DNA of 14,160 nt from Anaerolineales bacterium (GTDB lineage: Bacteria > Chloroflexota > Anaerolineae > Anaerolineales > DRMV01): NCBI GenBank assembly GCA_027026295.1, contig JALVOR010000192.1, positions 1 through 14,160 on the forward strand. Reading direction: 5' to 3'. The position numbers were made by a program, and so were the translations under genes. Under the pieces are notes generated by a model that was given only the letters and a program-made list of their open reading frames with translations, had not been told where the DNA came from and ran no database searches. Below, one piece after another: positions 1-6,013 of the stretch (the first letter of the stretch is position 1; each line of letters begins with the position of its first letter).

Positions 1-1
1 C

Positions 2-442
2 CTTGCCCGCCTGCCCGACCTGCTGCTCATCGACGGCGGCAAGGGGCAACTGGCGCGGGCGCTCAAGGTGCTCGCCCAGTTTGGGCTGGAAGAGCGCATC
101 TTCGCCATCGGCCTGGCCAAGCGGGAGGAAGCAATCTACCTGCCGGGACGCGCCGAACCCCTGCGCCTGCCCCGCAACCACCCGGGGCTGTTCCTGCTAC
201 AGCGGGTGCGCGACGAAGCCCACCGCTTTGCCATCACCGCCAACCGCGGGCGGCGGGTACGCGAGGGGTTGGCTTCCACCTTAGAGGCCATCCCCGGCGT
301 GGGGCCGAAGCGGCGGCAGGCGCTGCTGCAGCGTTTCGGCTCGGTGGCGGCCATCCGCGCCGCGGCGGTGGAAGAAATCGCCGCGGTGCCCGGCATCAGC
401 CGCAAACTGGCCGCCGTCGTCAAAGACGCTTTGGGGGAATAG
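2..442 (+). CDS. uvrC: UvrABC excinuclease subunit C, C-terminal part (5' end outside window)
   Basis: This is the last 146 residues of UvrC, the nuclease of nucleotide excision repair that cuts on both sides of a lesion marked by UvrA and UvrB. The visible part opens inside the RNase H-like endonuclease domain: LPDLLLIDGGKGQL at about residues 4-17 carries the family hallmark DGGKGQ. The sequence RDEAHRFAITANR, typical of UvrC, follows. The end is a tandem helix-hairpin-helix DNA-binding domain, with IPGVGPKRRQALL and VPGISRKLA as its two hairpins. The reading frame is open from base 2 to a TAG at 440-442. No start is visible because the gene enters from the left edge. A response regulator follows 28 bp downstream on the same strand and probably shares the transcript. 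The assignment is secure. Confidence 0.96.
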   Translation, partial: LARLPDLLLIDGGKGQLARALKVLAQFGLEERIFAIGLAKREEAIYLPGRAEPLRLPRNHPGLFLLQRVRDEAHRFAITANRGRRVREGLASTLEAIPGVGPKRRQALLQRFGSVAAIRAAAVEEIAAVPGISRKLAAVVKDALGE

Positions 443-470
443 GTGTAAAATTACCATTGAGGTGACCCCC

Positions 471-842
471 ATGCCAAAACTGCCCAAAACTGTGTGGATT
501 GTGGACGACGACCGAGAAATGGCAGAAGCCATCGGCCTGCTGGTCAACTTACTGGGCTGGGAGCGGCGTATTTTTTACTCAGGGAAAGCCGCCGGCAAAG
601 CCCTGCTGACCGAACCGCCCCCTACCGTAATTTTGCTCGACCTGAACATGCCCGTGGTGCCTGGCGACGAATTCCTGAAATTCGTGCGCAGCCGCCGCCA
701 GTGGGAGGCCGTGCGCGTTTTCATGCTCACTTCGGAATTCGCCGAAACCGAGCGCGAGCGGCTGCTGACGTTAGGGGCAGATGGTTACCTGACAAAGCCG
801 GTCACACTGGAAGAACTGGAAGAAGCATTGGCAGGAATTTAG
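471..842 (+). CDS. Stand-alone receiver-domain response regulator (CheY-like)
   Basis: This 123-residue protein is a single phosphoacceptor (REC) domain with no output domain. Acidic residues D12-D14 in IVDDD, the phosphorylation site D57 in LLDLNMP, T87 in MLTS and K109 in LTKP are all in the expected places. Proteins of this type act by protein-protein contact, as in chemotaxis or phosphorelays. I chose ATG 471 because GAGGTG at 459-464 lies 6 bases upstream. A GTG at 462 would add three residues but overlaps that ribosome site. The gene follows uvrC closely and ends before a strong hairpin. No histidine kinase lies beside it, so its partner is unknown. The kinase at 7154-8527 already has its own regulator. 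The receiver identity is firm, while the process it controls cannot be told from here. Confidence 0.9.
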   Translation: MPKLPKTVWIVDDDREMAEAIGLLVNLLGWERRIFYSGKAAGKALLTEPPPTVILLDLNMPVVPGDEFLKFVRSRRQWEAVRVFMLTSEFAETERERLLTLGADGYLTKPVTLEELEEALAGI

Positions 843-863
843 GTCTGCTTTTCCCTCCTGACG

Positions 864-893
864 AAAACACCCCCGCGCCTTGTGCGGGGGTGT
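864..893. terminator. Two-way intrinsic terminator between convergent genes
   Basis: A perfect 10-bp stem, ACACCCCCGC (867-876) against GCGGGGGTGT (884-893), closes a 7-base loop. Read on the minus strand it is followed directly by TTTT (867-864), so it suits the alpha/beta hydrolase ending at 920. Read on the plus strand it lies 24 bp after the response regulator stop and is followed by a weaker T-rich stretch (CATTGTTT). It sits in the 77-bp gap between two convergent genes and probably serves both. Confidence 0.85.
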
Positions 894-919
894 CATTGTT
901 TCTGGCAGGTCAAAAACCG

Positions 920-1708
920 TTACAGGGTCGCCCAGAAATCCCGCAGCGCGCCAGCCACCGTGTGGGGGGCTTCCACCGTGGTGAAATGCCCGCTCTTGGG
1001 CACCACCAGCAGCCGGGCGTCGGGAATGCCCTCCGCCAGTTCGCGAGCGCGTGCCGGCGAGGTTACGACGTCCTCCTCGCCCACAATGACCAGCGCGGGG
1101 GCAGCAATTTCGCCCAGCCGTTCCATCAGGTCGGGGCGGGTGAAGACCGCCTCTGCCGTCCAGTGCAGCCCTTCGCCGTTGATTTGCAGGAAATCTTCCC
1201 GAAAACGGGCAATGGCTTCACCGCGCCTGGCGCGGCTGGTTTCGCTGAAGAACAACCCCACCAGGCGGTCAACCACCGCCGCCGCGTGCCCAGCGCGCAC
1301 TGCGCCCACCAGTTGGCGGTAAGCCGTCAGGCGCTCGGAGGCTTCGGGGCGCGCCGACCCACCGATGAGGGTCAGCGAGCGCAGCGCCTCAGGGTGTGCC
1401 AGCGCCATCAGCGGCCCCATCATCGCCCCCATGGAATGCCCAACGTAATGCACCGGCCCCACGCCCAACTGCTTGACCAGTTGGTAAAGGTCTTCCGCCA
1501 TGTCGGCCAGCCCATAGGGTTCAGCAGGGAAGCCGGTTTGCCCGTGGCCGCGCTGGTCGGGCAAAATCAGGCGATAGCCGTCCAGGTGCTGGGCAACGGC
1601 ATCGTAGTCGTGGTGATTCCAGGTGAGGCAATGAGCGAACAACACAGGTTCTCCCTCGCCCCGGATTTCGTAGGCGTAGGGAATATCGCGAATGGTAATC
1701 GTTTGCAT
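920..1708 (-). CDS. Alpha/beta-fold hydrolase
   Basis: This 262-residue enzyme has the full alpha/beta hydrolase layout. It has an early HCLTWN oxyanion-region segment (about 26-31), PDQRGHGQT (50-58), the nucleophile elbow GHSMG with catalytic S92, a late acidic site in VGEEDVV, and the catalytic histidine in KSGHFTTVE near the end. Such proteins hydrolyse esters, lactones or similar bonds. The substrate cannot be read from the sequence, although the size and the DQRGHG motif match the epoxide hydrolase / dienelactone-like group. The start at 1708 is favoured over an upstream in-frame start because AGGAGG at 1715-1720 sits just before it and the domain begins there. A TATAAT box at 1770-1765 gives it a promoter of its own, and it ends at the hairpin 867-893. 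It appears monocistronic. Confidence 0.88.
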   Translation of the reverse strand: MQTITIRDIPYAYEIRGEGEPVLFAHCLTWNHHDYDAVAQHLDGYRLILPDQRGHGQTGFPAEPYGLADMAEDLYQLVKQLGVGPVHYVGHSMGAMMGPLMALAHPEALRSLTLIGGSARPEASERLTAYRQLVGAVRAGHAAAVVDRLVGLFFSETSRARRGEAIARFREDFLQINGEGLHWTAEAVFTRPDLMERLGEIAAPALVIVGEEDVVTSPARARELAEGIPDARLLVVPKSGHFTTVEAPHTVAGALRDFWATL

Positions 1709-1764
1709 CGAGTTCCTCCTGAAAAAGAAGCCATTTATCGGCAAGAAAGCGCCATCTATGCTCC

Positions 1765-1770
1765 ATTATA
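1765..1770 (-). promoter_or_regulatory. -10 box of the alpha/beta hydrolase gene
   Basis: A perfect TATAAT on the minus strand (1770 to 1765) implies a start of transcription near 1758 and a leader of about 50 bases before ATG 1708. The sequence 17 bp further upstream (CTGCAC) is a poor -35 match, so recognition may rest mainly on the -10 or on an activator. Confidence 0.5.
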
Positions 1771-1829
1771 GAACACCTTGGGCATTCGTGCAGCGCCCTG
1801 GCAAGGAGGAACCGAAGCAGGTTTTCCAA

Positions 1830-1865
1830 AAACCGTGCGCGTCCGCGCTATCCGTGTCATCCGTG
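1830..1865. repeat. 9-bp periodic repeat with TCCGTG core, overlapping the acpS stop
   Basis: On the plus strand the core TCCGTG occurs at 1851 and 1860, with degenerate copies at 1842 (TCCGCG) and 1832 (ACCGTG). The steps are 10, 9 and 9 bases. Read on the minus strand the unit is CACGGATNN. The unit at 1865-1857 runs through the last two codons of acpS and provides its TGA. A close relative with the same step and a TCTGTG core lies at 3535-3570. The function is unknown. It is not a CRISPR because there are no spacers. Confidence 0.6.
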
Positions 1866-2228
1866 CTCTATTTCCCCCACCACCACCGCCGCCGCACAGC
1901 CGCGTGAATGGCTCAGGCTGATAGCCCATGCAGCAATGCCCAACGCCACGGCCTGCCGGGCGGCTTCCCCGTGGAGGCGCAAGTGCGGCGCACCCTGATC
2001 ATCGTTCACCACCTCGATATCCACCCAGCGCACCGCACCGATGCCAGTACCCAAGGCTTTGGCAACCGCTTCCTTGGCAGCAAAGCGCGCCGCCAACGAA
2101 GCCACCCGCCCGCCGCATTGCTCGCGCTCCAGCGGGGTAAAAACGCGCTGCAACAGCCGCTCGCCGTGGCGGGCAACGGCCTGGGCAAAGCGGTCGATTT
2201 CCACAAGGTCAATGCCGGCGCGTAGCAT
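1857..2228 (-). CDS. acpS: Holo-[acyl-carrier-protein] synthase
   Basis: AcpS transfers 4'-phosphopantetheine from coenzyme A to a serine of acyl carrier protein, turning apo-ACP into the working carrier for fatty-acid synthesis. The 123-residue length is normal for this small trimeric family. GIDLVEIDR (5-13) contains the metal-binding aspartate D7, and RFAAKEAVAKALG (48-60) contains the second acidic ligand E53. SLSHSRGCAAAVVV near the end is also typical. The start ATG 2228 precedes the conserved first strand. There is no ribosome-binding site, and a TATCAT box ends only 6 bases before the ATG, which points to a leaderless transcript. The last residues (EHG) and the TGA come from a 9-bp intergenic repeat that runs into the gene. 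It is divergent from birA. Confidence 0.95.
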   Translation of the reverse strand: MLRAGIDLVEIDRFAQAVARHGERLLQRVFTPLEREQCGGRVASLAARFAAKEAVAKALGTGIGAVRWVDIEVVNDDQGAPHLRLHGEAARQAVALGIAAWAISLSHSRGCAAAVVVGEIEHG

Positions 2229-2234
2229 AAGGCG

Positions 2235-2264
2235 ATGATACCACAGGCGGGCTTGTAGTACAAT
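2235..2264. promoter_or_regulatory. Overlapping divergent promoters for acpS and birA, both apparently leaderless
   Basis: Within the 42-bp gap, TACAAT (2259-2264, plus) ends exactly 6 bases before the birA ATG. TATCAT (2240-2235, minus) ends exactly 6 bases before the acpS ATG. With the usual 6-7 base distance to the start of transcription, both mRNAs would begin at or next to the A of the start codon. At 17-bp spacing the -35 of each promoter falls on or beside the -10 of the other: TTGTAC (2263-2258) for acpS, and a weak TGATAC (2236-2241) for birA. RNA polymerase could therefore occupy only one direction at a time. The hexamers are seen; promoter activity is inferred. Confidence 0.55.
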
Positions 2265-2270
2265 TTCGCC

Positions 2271-3068
2271 ATGCCTTGGCATTTGGGAACCCCCGCGCTA
2301 CAACGCGCCCTTCGCTGCCTGCCCCTGCCGGCGTGGCGTTTTTACCCCCGCACGGGCTCGACCAACGACGAAGCCCTTGCCTGGGCTGACCGCGGCGCGC
2401 CGGAAGGCTGTCTAGTGCTCGCCGAAGAACAAACCCGCGGCCGGGGGCGGCAGGGCAACCGCTGGTGGTCGCACCCCGAAGCGGCGCTTACCTTCACGCT
2501 CATCGCCCGCCCGCTGCCCCACGAAACAGCACACCTGCTCCGCTTCACCGCCTGGGCTGCCGTGGCGTTAGCAGAAACCCTCGCCGCCGCCCACGGCCTG
2601 CCCGCCGAGGTGAAATGGCCGAACGATGTGCTGGTGAAGGGGCGCAAGGTCGCCGGGGTGCTCGCCGAGGCAGTATGGGAAAACGACCGCGCCACAGCCG
2701 TGGTGGTCGGTGTTGGCGTGAACCTTGCACCTGAAAGCGTGCCGCCGCCCGAGATGGTGGATTTCCCTGCAGGCAGCCTTGCCGATGCCCTGGGGCACAC
2801 GCCACCCCGCTGGCCGCTGCTGGCCGATTTCCTGTGGCGCATGCTGCACTGGCGTTATCGCCTGCACACTACGGCGTTCTTGCAAGCCTGGGAAAGCCGC
2901 CTGGCCTACCGCGGGCGTACGGTGCGGGCAAACCGTCTGATGGGCGTGCTGCTGGGGCTGGATGCCCGCGGCGGCCTGCGCCTGCGGCTTCCTGACGGCG
3001 AAGTGCGCACTGTTTTTTCCCTCAAAGAACACCTCAGGGCGGTTGACAGTCGCAACGATTTCACCTAA
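2271..3068 (+). CDS. birA: Biotin--[acetyl-CoA-carboxylase] ligase, catalytic-only form
   Basis: This 265-residue enzyme activates biotin with ATP and attaches it to the carrier lysine of biotin-dependent carboxylases such as acetyl-CoA carboxylase. STNDEA (30-35), the biotinyl-AMP loop GRGRQGNRW (57-65), KWPNDVLV (115-122) with catalytic K115, and GRKVAGVLAE (124-133) are all intact. A short C-terminal SH3-like domain follows (GRTVRANRLMGVLLGLDARG). There is no N-terminal winged helix, so this is the monofunctional class that cannot act as its own repressor. ATG 2271 has no ribosome site, and TACAAT ends 6 bases upstream, which suggests a leaderless message. It is divergent from acpS, whose product likewise modifies a fatty-acid carrier protein. 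The promoter of the next gene lies inside its last codons. Confidence 0.95.
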   Translation: MPWHLGTPALQRALRCLPLPAWRFYPRTGSTNDEALAWADRGAPEGCLVLAEEQTRGRGRQGNRWWSHPEAALTFTLIARPLPHETAHLLRFTAWAAVALAETLAAAHGLPAEVKWPNDVLVKGRKVAGVLAEAVWENDRATAVVVGVGVNLAPESVPPPEMVDFPAGSLADALGHTPPRWPLLADFLWRMLHWRYRLHTTAFLQAWESRLAYRGRTVRANRLMGVLLGLDARGGLRLRLPDGEVRTVFSLKEHLRAVDSRNDFT

Positions 3069-3071
3069 ACT
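3043..3071 (+). promoter_or_regulatory. Sigma-70-type promoter for the small acidic membrane protein
   Basis: A perfect TTGACA (3043-3048), a 17-bp spacer and TAAACT (3066-3071, 4 of 6 matches to TATAAT) lie across the end of birA. Transcription would start near 3078, giving a leader of about 30 bases that contains the strong AGGAGG at 3099-3104. It is the best promoter by consensus in the window and makes the small gene independent of birA. Confidence 0.65.
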
Positions 3072-3109
3072 TAGGGTAGTCTGGAAACGGGCATTCCGAG
3101 GAGGCCATG

Positions 3110-3358
3110 ATGTTAGATGATTTCCGTGATGCTGGCGATTTCGTCGAAGAAGAAGAAAAAGACGCAGCCTACGACGAAGAATCTTTTGATGGCGAAGAAA
3201 GCAGCGAAGACGAGAGCCTTGCAGCAAGTGATGATTTGATGTTCGGAATGACACCTACCCAGCGGTTCGTGCTGGTGGTGTTGTTCTTTCTTTCCATGTG
3301 CCTGTTAGGCACATTTTGCCTGCTGGTAACCGAAAAAATCGCCCTGCCGCTCTATTGA
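3110..3358 (+). CDS. Small acidic protein with one C-terminal membrane helix, function unknown
   Basis: I do not recognise this 82-residue protein. The first 42 residues are extremely acidic, with about 20 Asp or Glu, including an EEEE run and stretches such as DEESFDGEESSEDES, so this part is probably disordered. Residues about 53-74 form one strongly hydrophobic helix (FVLVVLFFLSMCLLGTFCLLV), leaving a short tail, TEKIALPLY. The shape is that of a tail-anchored protein holding an acidic tether at the membrane. Two ATGs lie in tandem at 3107 and 3110. The second is preferred because AGGAGG (3099-3104) would be only 2 bases from the first but 5 from the second. It has a good promoter of its own (3043-3071). 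The promoter, ribosome site and composition argue that it is a real gene. Nothing shows what it binds. Confidence 0.75.
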   Translation: MLDDFRDAGDFVEEEEKDAAYDEESFDGEESSEDESLAASDDLMFGMTPTQRFVLVVLFFLSMCLLGTFCLLVTEKIALPLY

Positions 3359-3430
3359 GCCGCGCTCTCTCCGCCCCAAGTAACCGTTCAGCCCGCCTGC
3401 AGTGAGCACTCAGAAGCGCAAAAAACAGGT

Positions 3431-3466
3431 CGCCAAGGCCGCCAAGAAGGTAAAGAACGCAAAAGA
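3431..3466. repeat. 9-bp periodic repeat, CGCCAAG type
   Basis: Four 9-base units follow in step: CGCCAAGGC (3431), CGCCAAGAA (3440), GGTAAAGAA (3449) and CGCAAAAGA (3458). A partial copy, CGCAAAA, lies upstream at 3417. The array sits in the gap after the small acidic gene, and its unit differs from the neighbouring TCTGTG repeat although the period is the same. No open reading frame or hairpin explains it. Confidence 0.5.
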
Positions 3467-3534
3467 CATTGTTTGGCAGGGTATTACCTCGGACGCTACG
3501 AATTGATGAAGTAACGCTTCACGAGTTGCCTTAT

Positions 3535-3570
3535 TTCTGTGTCTTCTGTGCTAATCTGTGAAATCTGTGG
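3535..3570. repeat. 9-bp periodic repeat with TCTGTG core
   Basis: TCTGTG occurs four times, at 3536, 3545, 3555 and 3564 (steps of 9, 10 and 9 bases). The first two units read TTCTGTGTC and TTCTGTGCT. They match ATCCGTGTC and ATCCGTGCT of the array at 1830-1865 at all but two positions each. This marks the two as members of one dispersed family. The array lies 40 bp from the operon terminator. Confidence 0.6.
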
Positions 3571-3602
3571 TTTCTCCCCCCCAGGGCTGAGCAGTTACCG
3601 CC

Positions 3603-3630
3603 AAAACAGAACCCGCCGAAGAGGCGGGTT
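3603..3630 (-). terminator. Intrinsic terminator of the exopolysaccharide operon
   Basis: On the minus strand an 8-bp stem (AACCCGCC, 3630-3623, with GGCGGGTT, 3617-3610) closes the 5-base loop TCTTC and is followed by CTG and then TTTT (3606-3603). It begins 9 bases after the epimerase stop codon and closes the long minus-strand gene run. On the plus strand a TTTTGG also follows the stem, so it may work in both directions. Confidence 0.8.
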
Positions 3631-3638
3631 TTGGCGTT

Positions 3639-4583
3639 TCAGGGCGTCGCGGTGTTCATCCACTCAAGCACGGCCTGCAAACCGTCGTGCAGCGAGGTTT
3701 GCGGACGGAAGCCCAGCAGGCGCTCGGCTTTGCCGGGGTCACCCACCGAGCGGTAAATGTCACCCGGGCGCGGCGGGGCAAATTCCGGCGGGGGCGCCTG
3801 GGGCAAAATTTCCCGCAGGGTAGCAATCAATGCCAGCAGGGAAACCTCGCTGCCGGTGCAAATGTTGATGGCTTCCCCGTTGGCGGCATCGCTTTCAGCA
3901 GCGCGCAGGTTGGCCTCGGCAACATCGCCCACAAAGACAAAATCGCGCCGCTGCCCGCCATCACCGAAAATTGTAGGCGGCTGCCCGGCCAACATGCGGC
4001 GCGCAAAAATCGGGATGGCGGCGGCATAGGGGCTATCGGGGCGCTGCCGCGGGCCATAGACGTTGAAATAGCGCAGCGCCACCACCGGCAGCCCAAAAGC
4101 CACAGTGTAAAGGCGGGCATAGAGTTCGGTGGCGGCTTTGGTGGCAGCATAAGGGGAAAGCGGGCGCGGCGGCAGGGTTTCCTTCAGCGGGAAGTCATCA
4201 GCATCGCCATAAACCGCCGCGCTGGAAGCCAGCACCACCTTTTCCACCCCGGCGCGGCGCGCTGCCTCTAACAAGCCCGCTGTGCCCCCATCGTTGATCT
4301 GGTGGCATGTCATGGGGTCTTCCATGGAAGCAGGCACCGAAACAAAAGCGGCCTCGTGGAAAACCAGCGTCACGCCGCGCACGGCCTCCTGCACCGCGGC
4401 GGGGTCGCGCAGGTCGCCTTCCAGCACTTCGAGGCGCGCCGTGTCAAAGCCCGCCAGGTTTTCCCGCTTGCCGCTGGAAAAATCGTCCAGCACCCGCACG
4501 CGAAAACCGCGCCGCAGCAGAGCGTGCACAATGTGCGAGCCGATAAAGCCCGCGCCGCCCGTAACCAACGCCCTGGCGCTCAC
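3639..4583 (-). CDS. NAD-dependent sugar-nucleotide epimerase (extended SDR, GalE/WbpP-like)
   Basis: This 314-residue enzyme belongs to the extended short-chain dehydrogenase family that epimerises or dehydrates nucleotide sugars. The NAD-binding glycine motif TGGAGFIGS (8-16) starts a Rossmann fold, and D33-D34 at the end of strand 2 fit NAD rather than NADP. SSAAVYG (120-126) gives the catalytic S121, and Y145 and K149 in PYAATK form the YxxxK pair. RYFNVYGPRQ is the usual substrate-side motif. It is probably a UDP-hexose or UDP-N-acetylhexosamine 4-epimerase. Exact substrate specificity cannot be read from the sequence. The GTG start shares GTGA with the stop of the upstream sugar transferase, so translation is coupled. 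It is the last gene before the terminator at 3603-3630, and presumably supplies a sugar donor for the two upstream transferases. Confidence 0.9.
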   Translation of the reverse strand: MSARALVTGGAGFIGSHIVHALLRRGFRVRVLDDFSSGKRENLAGFDTARLEVLEGDLRDPAAVQEAVRGVTLVFHEAAFVSVPASMEDPMTCHQINDGGTAGLLEAARRAGVEKVVLASSAAVYGDADDFPLKETLPPRPLSPYAATKAATELYARLYTVAFGLPVVALRYFNVYGPRQRPDSPYAAAIPIFARRMLAGQPPTIFGDGGQRRDFVFVGDVAEANLRAAESDAANGEAINICTGSEVSLLALIATLREILPQAPPPEFAPPRPGDIYRSVGDPGKAERLLGFRPQTSLHDGLQAVLEWMNTATP

Positions 4584-6010
4584 CGCCCCCTGCCCCCCAA
4601 GACCGTGCCCAAAGTCCGCAGAATGATGACGAAATCGAACAGCAGGTTGCGGTGTTTGATGTAGTAGAGATCGTATTCCAGTTTGATTTCGGTGTCGCGC
4701 ACCGAGGCCACATAGCCGTAATTGACCTGCGCCCAGCCGGTTACACCGGGCTTGACCAGCAGCCGCGCCCGATAAAAGGGAATGCGTTTTTCCAGATCGG
4801 CAATCAGGGCGGGCTGTTCGGGGCGCGGCCCCACCAGGCTCATGTCGCCGCGTAGCACGTTGACGAACTGCGGGAATTCATCGAGGTGGGTCTTGCGCAG
4901 GAAACTGCCCAACATCGTGATACGATGGGCGTCGTCGTCCGCCCACTTGCCCTGTTCTTCTTCGGGCGGTGCAGGGCGCATGGTGCGAAACTTGAGCATG
5001 GTAAAAGGCTGCCCGCCGCGCCCGGAGCGTGTCTGGCGGAAGAAAACGGGGAAGCCGCTCTCAATGAGAATGACCAACCCCACCAGTGGCAGCATGAGCA
5101 GCAATATCAAAACGCCCAACAGCCCGCCGAAAATATCCAACGCCCGTTTACCAATGCGGTAGAACGTGCTCACCCGCGCTGCATCCACAAAGGAATGAAT
5201 GAGCCAATCCGCGTCGAGGTGGTGAATGGGTACACGCTCCAGCAATTCTTCGTAAACGGCAGCCATGGTCGCGATTTCCACCCCCTGCTCTTGGGCATCG
5301 AGCAACGCCTGGAACATTCGCCCGTTCATTTCGCCGCTAATGGCGACAATGATGTCCGAAACGGCTTCCCGCTGCACGATTTCCAGCAATTGCCCGCTGC
5401 CGCCAAGCACGGTTTCCCCTTCGAGCACATTGTGCCATTTCTTCTCGTCGTCGTCAATCAGCCCCACGACATAAAAAGGCGGCGGCCAAAGGCCATGAAT
5501 GGCTTGCAAAATCGCCTTACCAGCCTTGCCCGCCCCCACAACCAGCACCCGCCGCATGAAGCGCGGCGCGGTAAAGACGTGAATGTAGACATACCGCCAC
5601 AACAACGTGTAACCACTGGCAGCGATGAAAAACACTGCCACGCCCTTACGGGGCAGGGAACGCGGCGGCGCAGTGAAATACAGCACCAGGTAGAGAATCA
5701 GCCCAACAGCGGCAGCCATGACCACGCCGCGGACGGTTTCCCCCCAGCGGCTGGCTTTCTTTGGCGTGTAAAGTTCCACCAACAAGAGCAGCCACACCAC
5801 GGGCAAGAGGTGAAACCAAAGCGGCAGTTCGGCAATATAAGCCCGGCTGGGCAAGGCAAGCACCCACTGCCCACCTGCCCACCAGAAATACACAGCCGTC
5901 AGCCATGCCATCAGCACGGCGATGACATCGCCAAAGAGCAACAGGGTGCGGCGCTCGGCAGGGCGCAAGCGCCAGCGTGATGTGCGGGGGACAAATTCCG
6001 TAGGAGGCAT
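4580..6010 (-). CDS. Polyprenyl-phosphate sugar-1-phosphate transferase (exopolysaccharide priming enzyme)
   Basis: This 476-residue membrane protein starts polysaccharide chains by moving a sugar-1-phosphate from a nucleotide sugar to undecaprenyl phosphate. Four hydrophobic helices lie at about 24-45, 63-80, 96-113 and 122-142. A Rossmann-like cytosolic domain (RRVLVVGAGKAGKAIL, 153-168) follows, then a fifth helix or re-entrant segment (about 290-316). The C-terminal catalytic domain has FRQTRSGRGGQPFTMLKFRTM (324-344), KTHLDEFPQ (373-381) with the acidic pair D377-E378, VGPRPE (393-398) and KPGVTGWAQVNYG (420-432). The layout is that of the WbaP/WcaJ/CpsE superfamily. The sugar moved is unknown. 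It starts 3 bp after the glycosyltransferase stop and overlaps the epimerase by 4 bases. The ribosome site is weak, so translational coupling is likely. Confidence 0.94.
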   Translation of the reverse strand: MPPTEFVPRTSRWRLRPAERRTLLLFGDVIAVLMAWLTAVYFWWAGGQWVLALPSRAYIAELPLWFHLLPVVWLLLLVELYTPKKASRWGETVRGVVMAAAVGLILYLVLYFTAPPRSLPRKGVAVFFIAASGYTLLWRYVYIHVFTAPRFMRRVLVVGAGKAGKAILQAIHGLWPPPFYVVGLIDDDEKKWHNVLEGETVLGGSGQLLEIVQREAVSDIIVAISGEMNGRMFQALLDAQEQGVEIATMAAVYEELLERVPIHHLDADWLIHSFVDAARVSTFYRIGKRALDIFGGLLGVLILLLMLPLVGLVILIESGFPVFFRQTRSGRGGQPFTMLKFRTMRPAPPEEEQGKWADDDAHRITMLGSFLRKTHLDEFPQFVNVLRGDMSLVGPRPEQPALIADLEKRIPFYRARLLVKPGVTGWAQVNYGYVASVRDTEIKLEYDLYYIKHRNLLFDFVIILRTLGTVLGGRGR

Positions 6011-6013
6011 GAG

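Noticed and set aside
494..1771. Open reading frame of 425 codons on the plus strand
   Set aside because: It runs antisense through the well-supported alpha/beta hydrolase and out of frame through the response regulator and terminator. The product has no recognisable domain. Long antisense frames are common in GC-rich genes.
1820..1834. GGTTTT-CCA-AAAACC stem as a terminator for acpS
   Set aside because: The 6-bp stem is AT-rich with a 3-base loop, and no T run follows on the minus strand. It is not convincing as an intrinsic terminator.
3359..3638. Mobile element or small RNA gene in the gap after the small acidic gene
   Set aside because: No transposase fragment, terminal inverted repeats, tRNA-like fold or separate promoter with terminator was visible. 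The gap is explained by two periodic repeats and the operon terminator.
4886..5980. Open reading frame of 364 codons on the plus strand
   Set aside because: It is antisense to the polyprenyl-phosphate sugar transferase, which has all its family motifs. The composition is that of a shadow frame.
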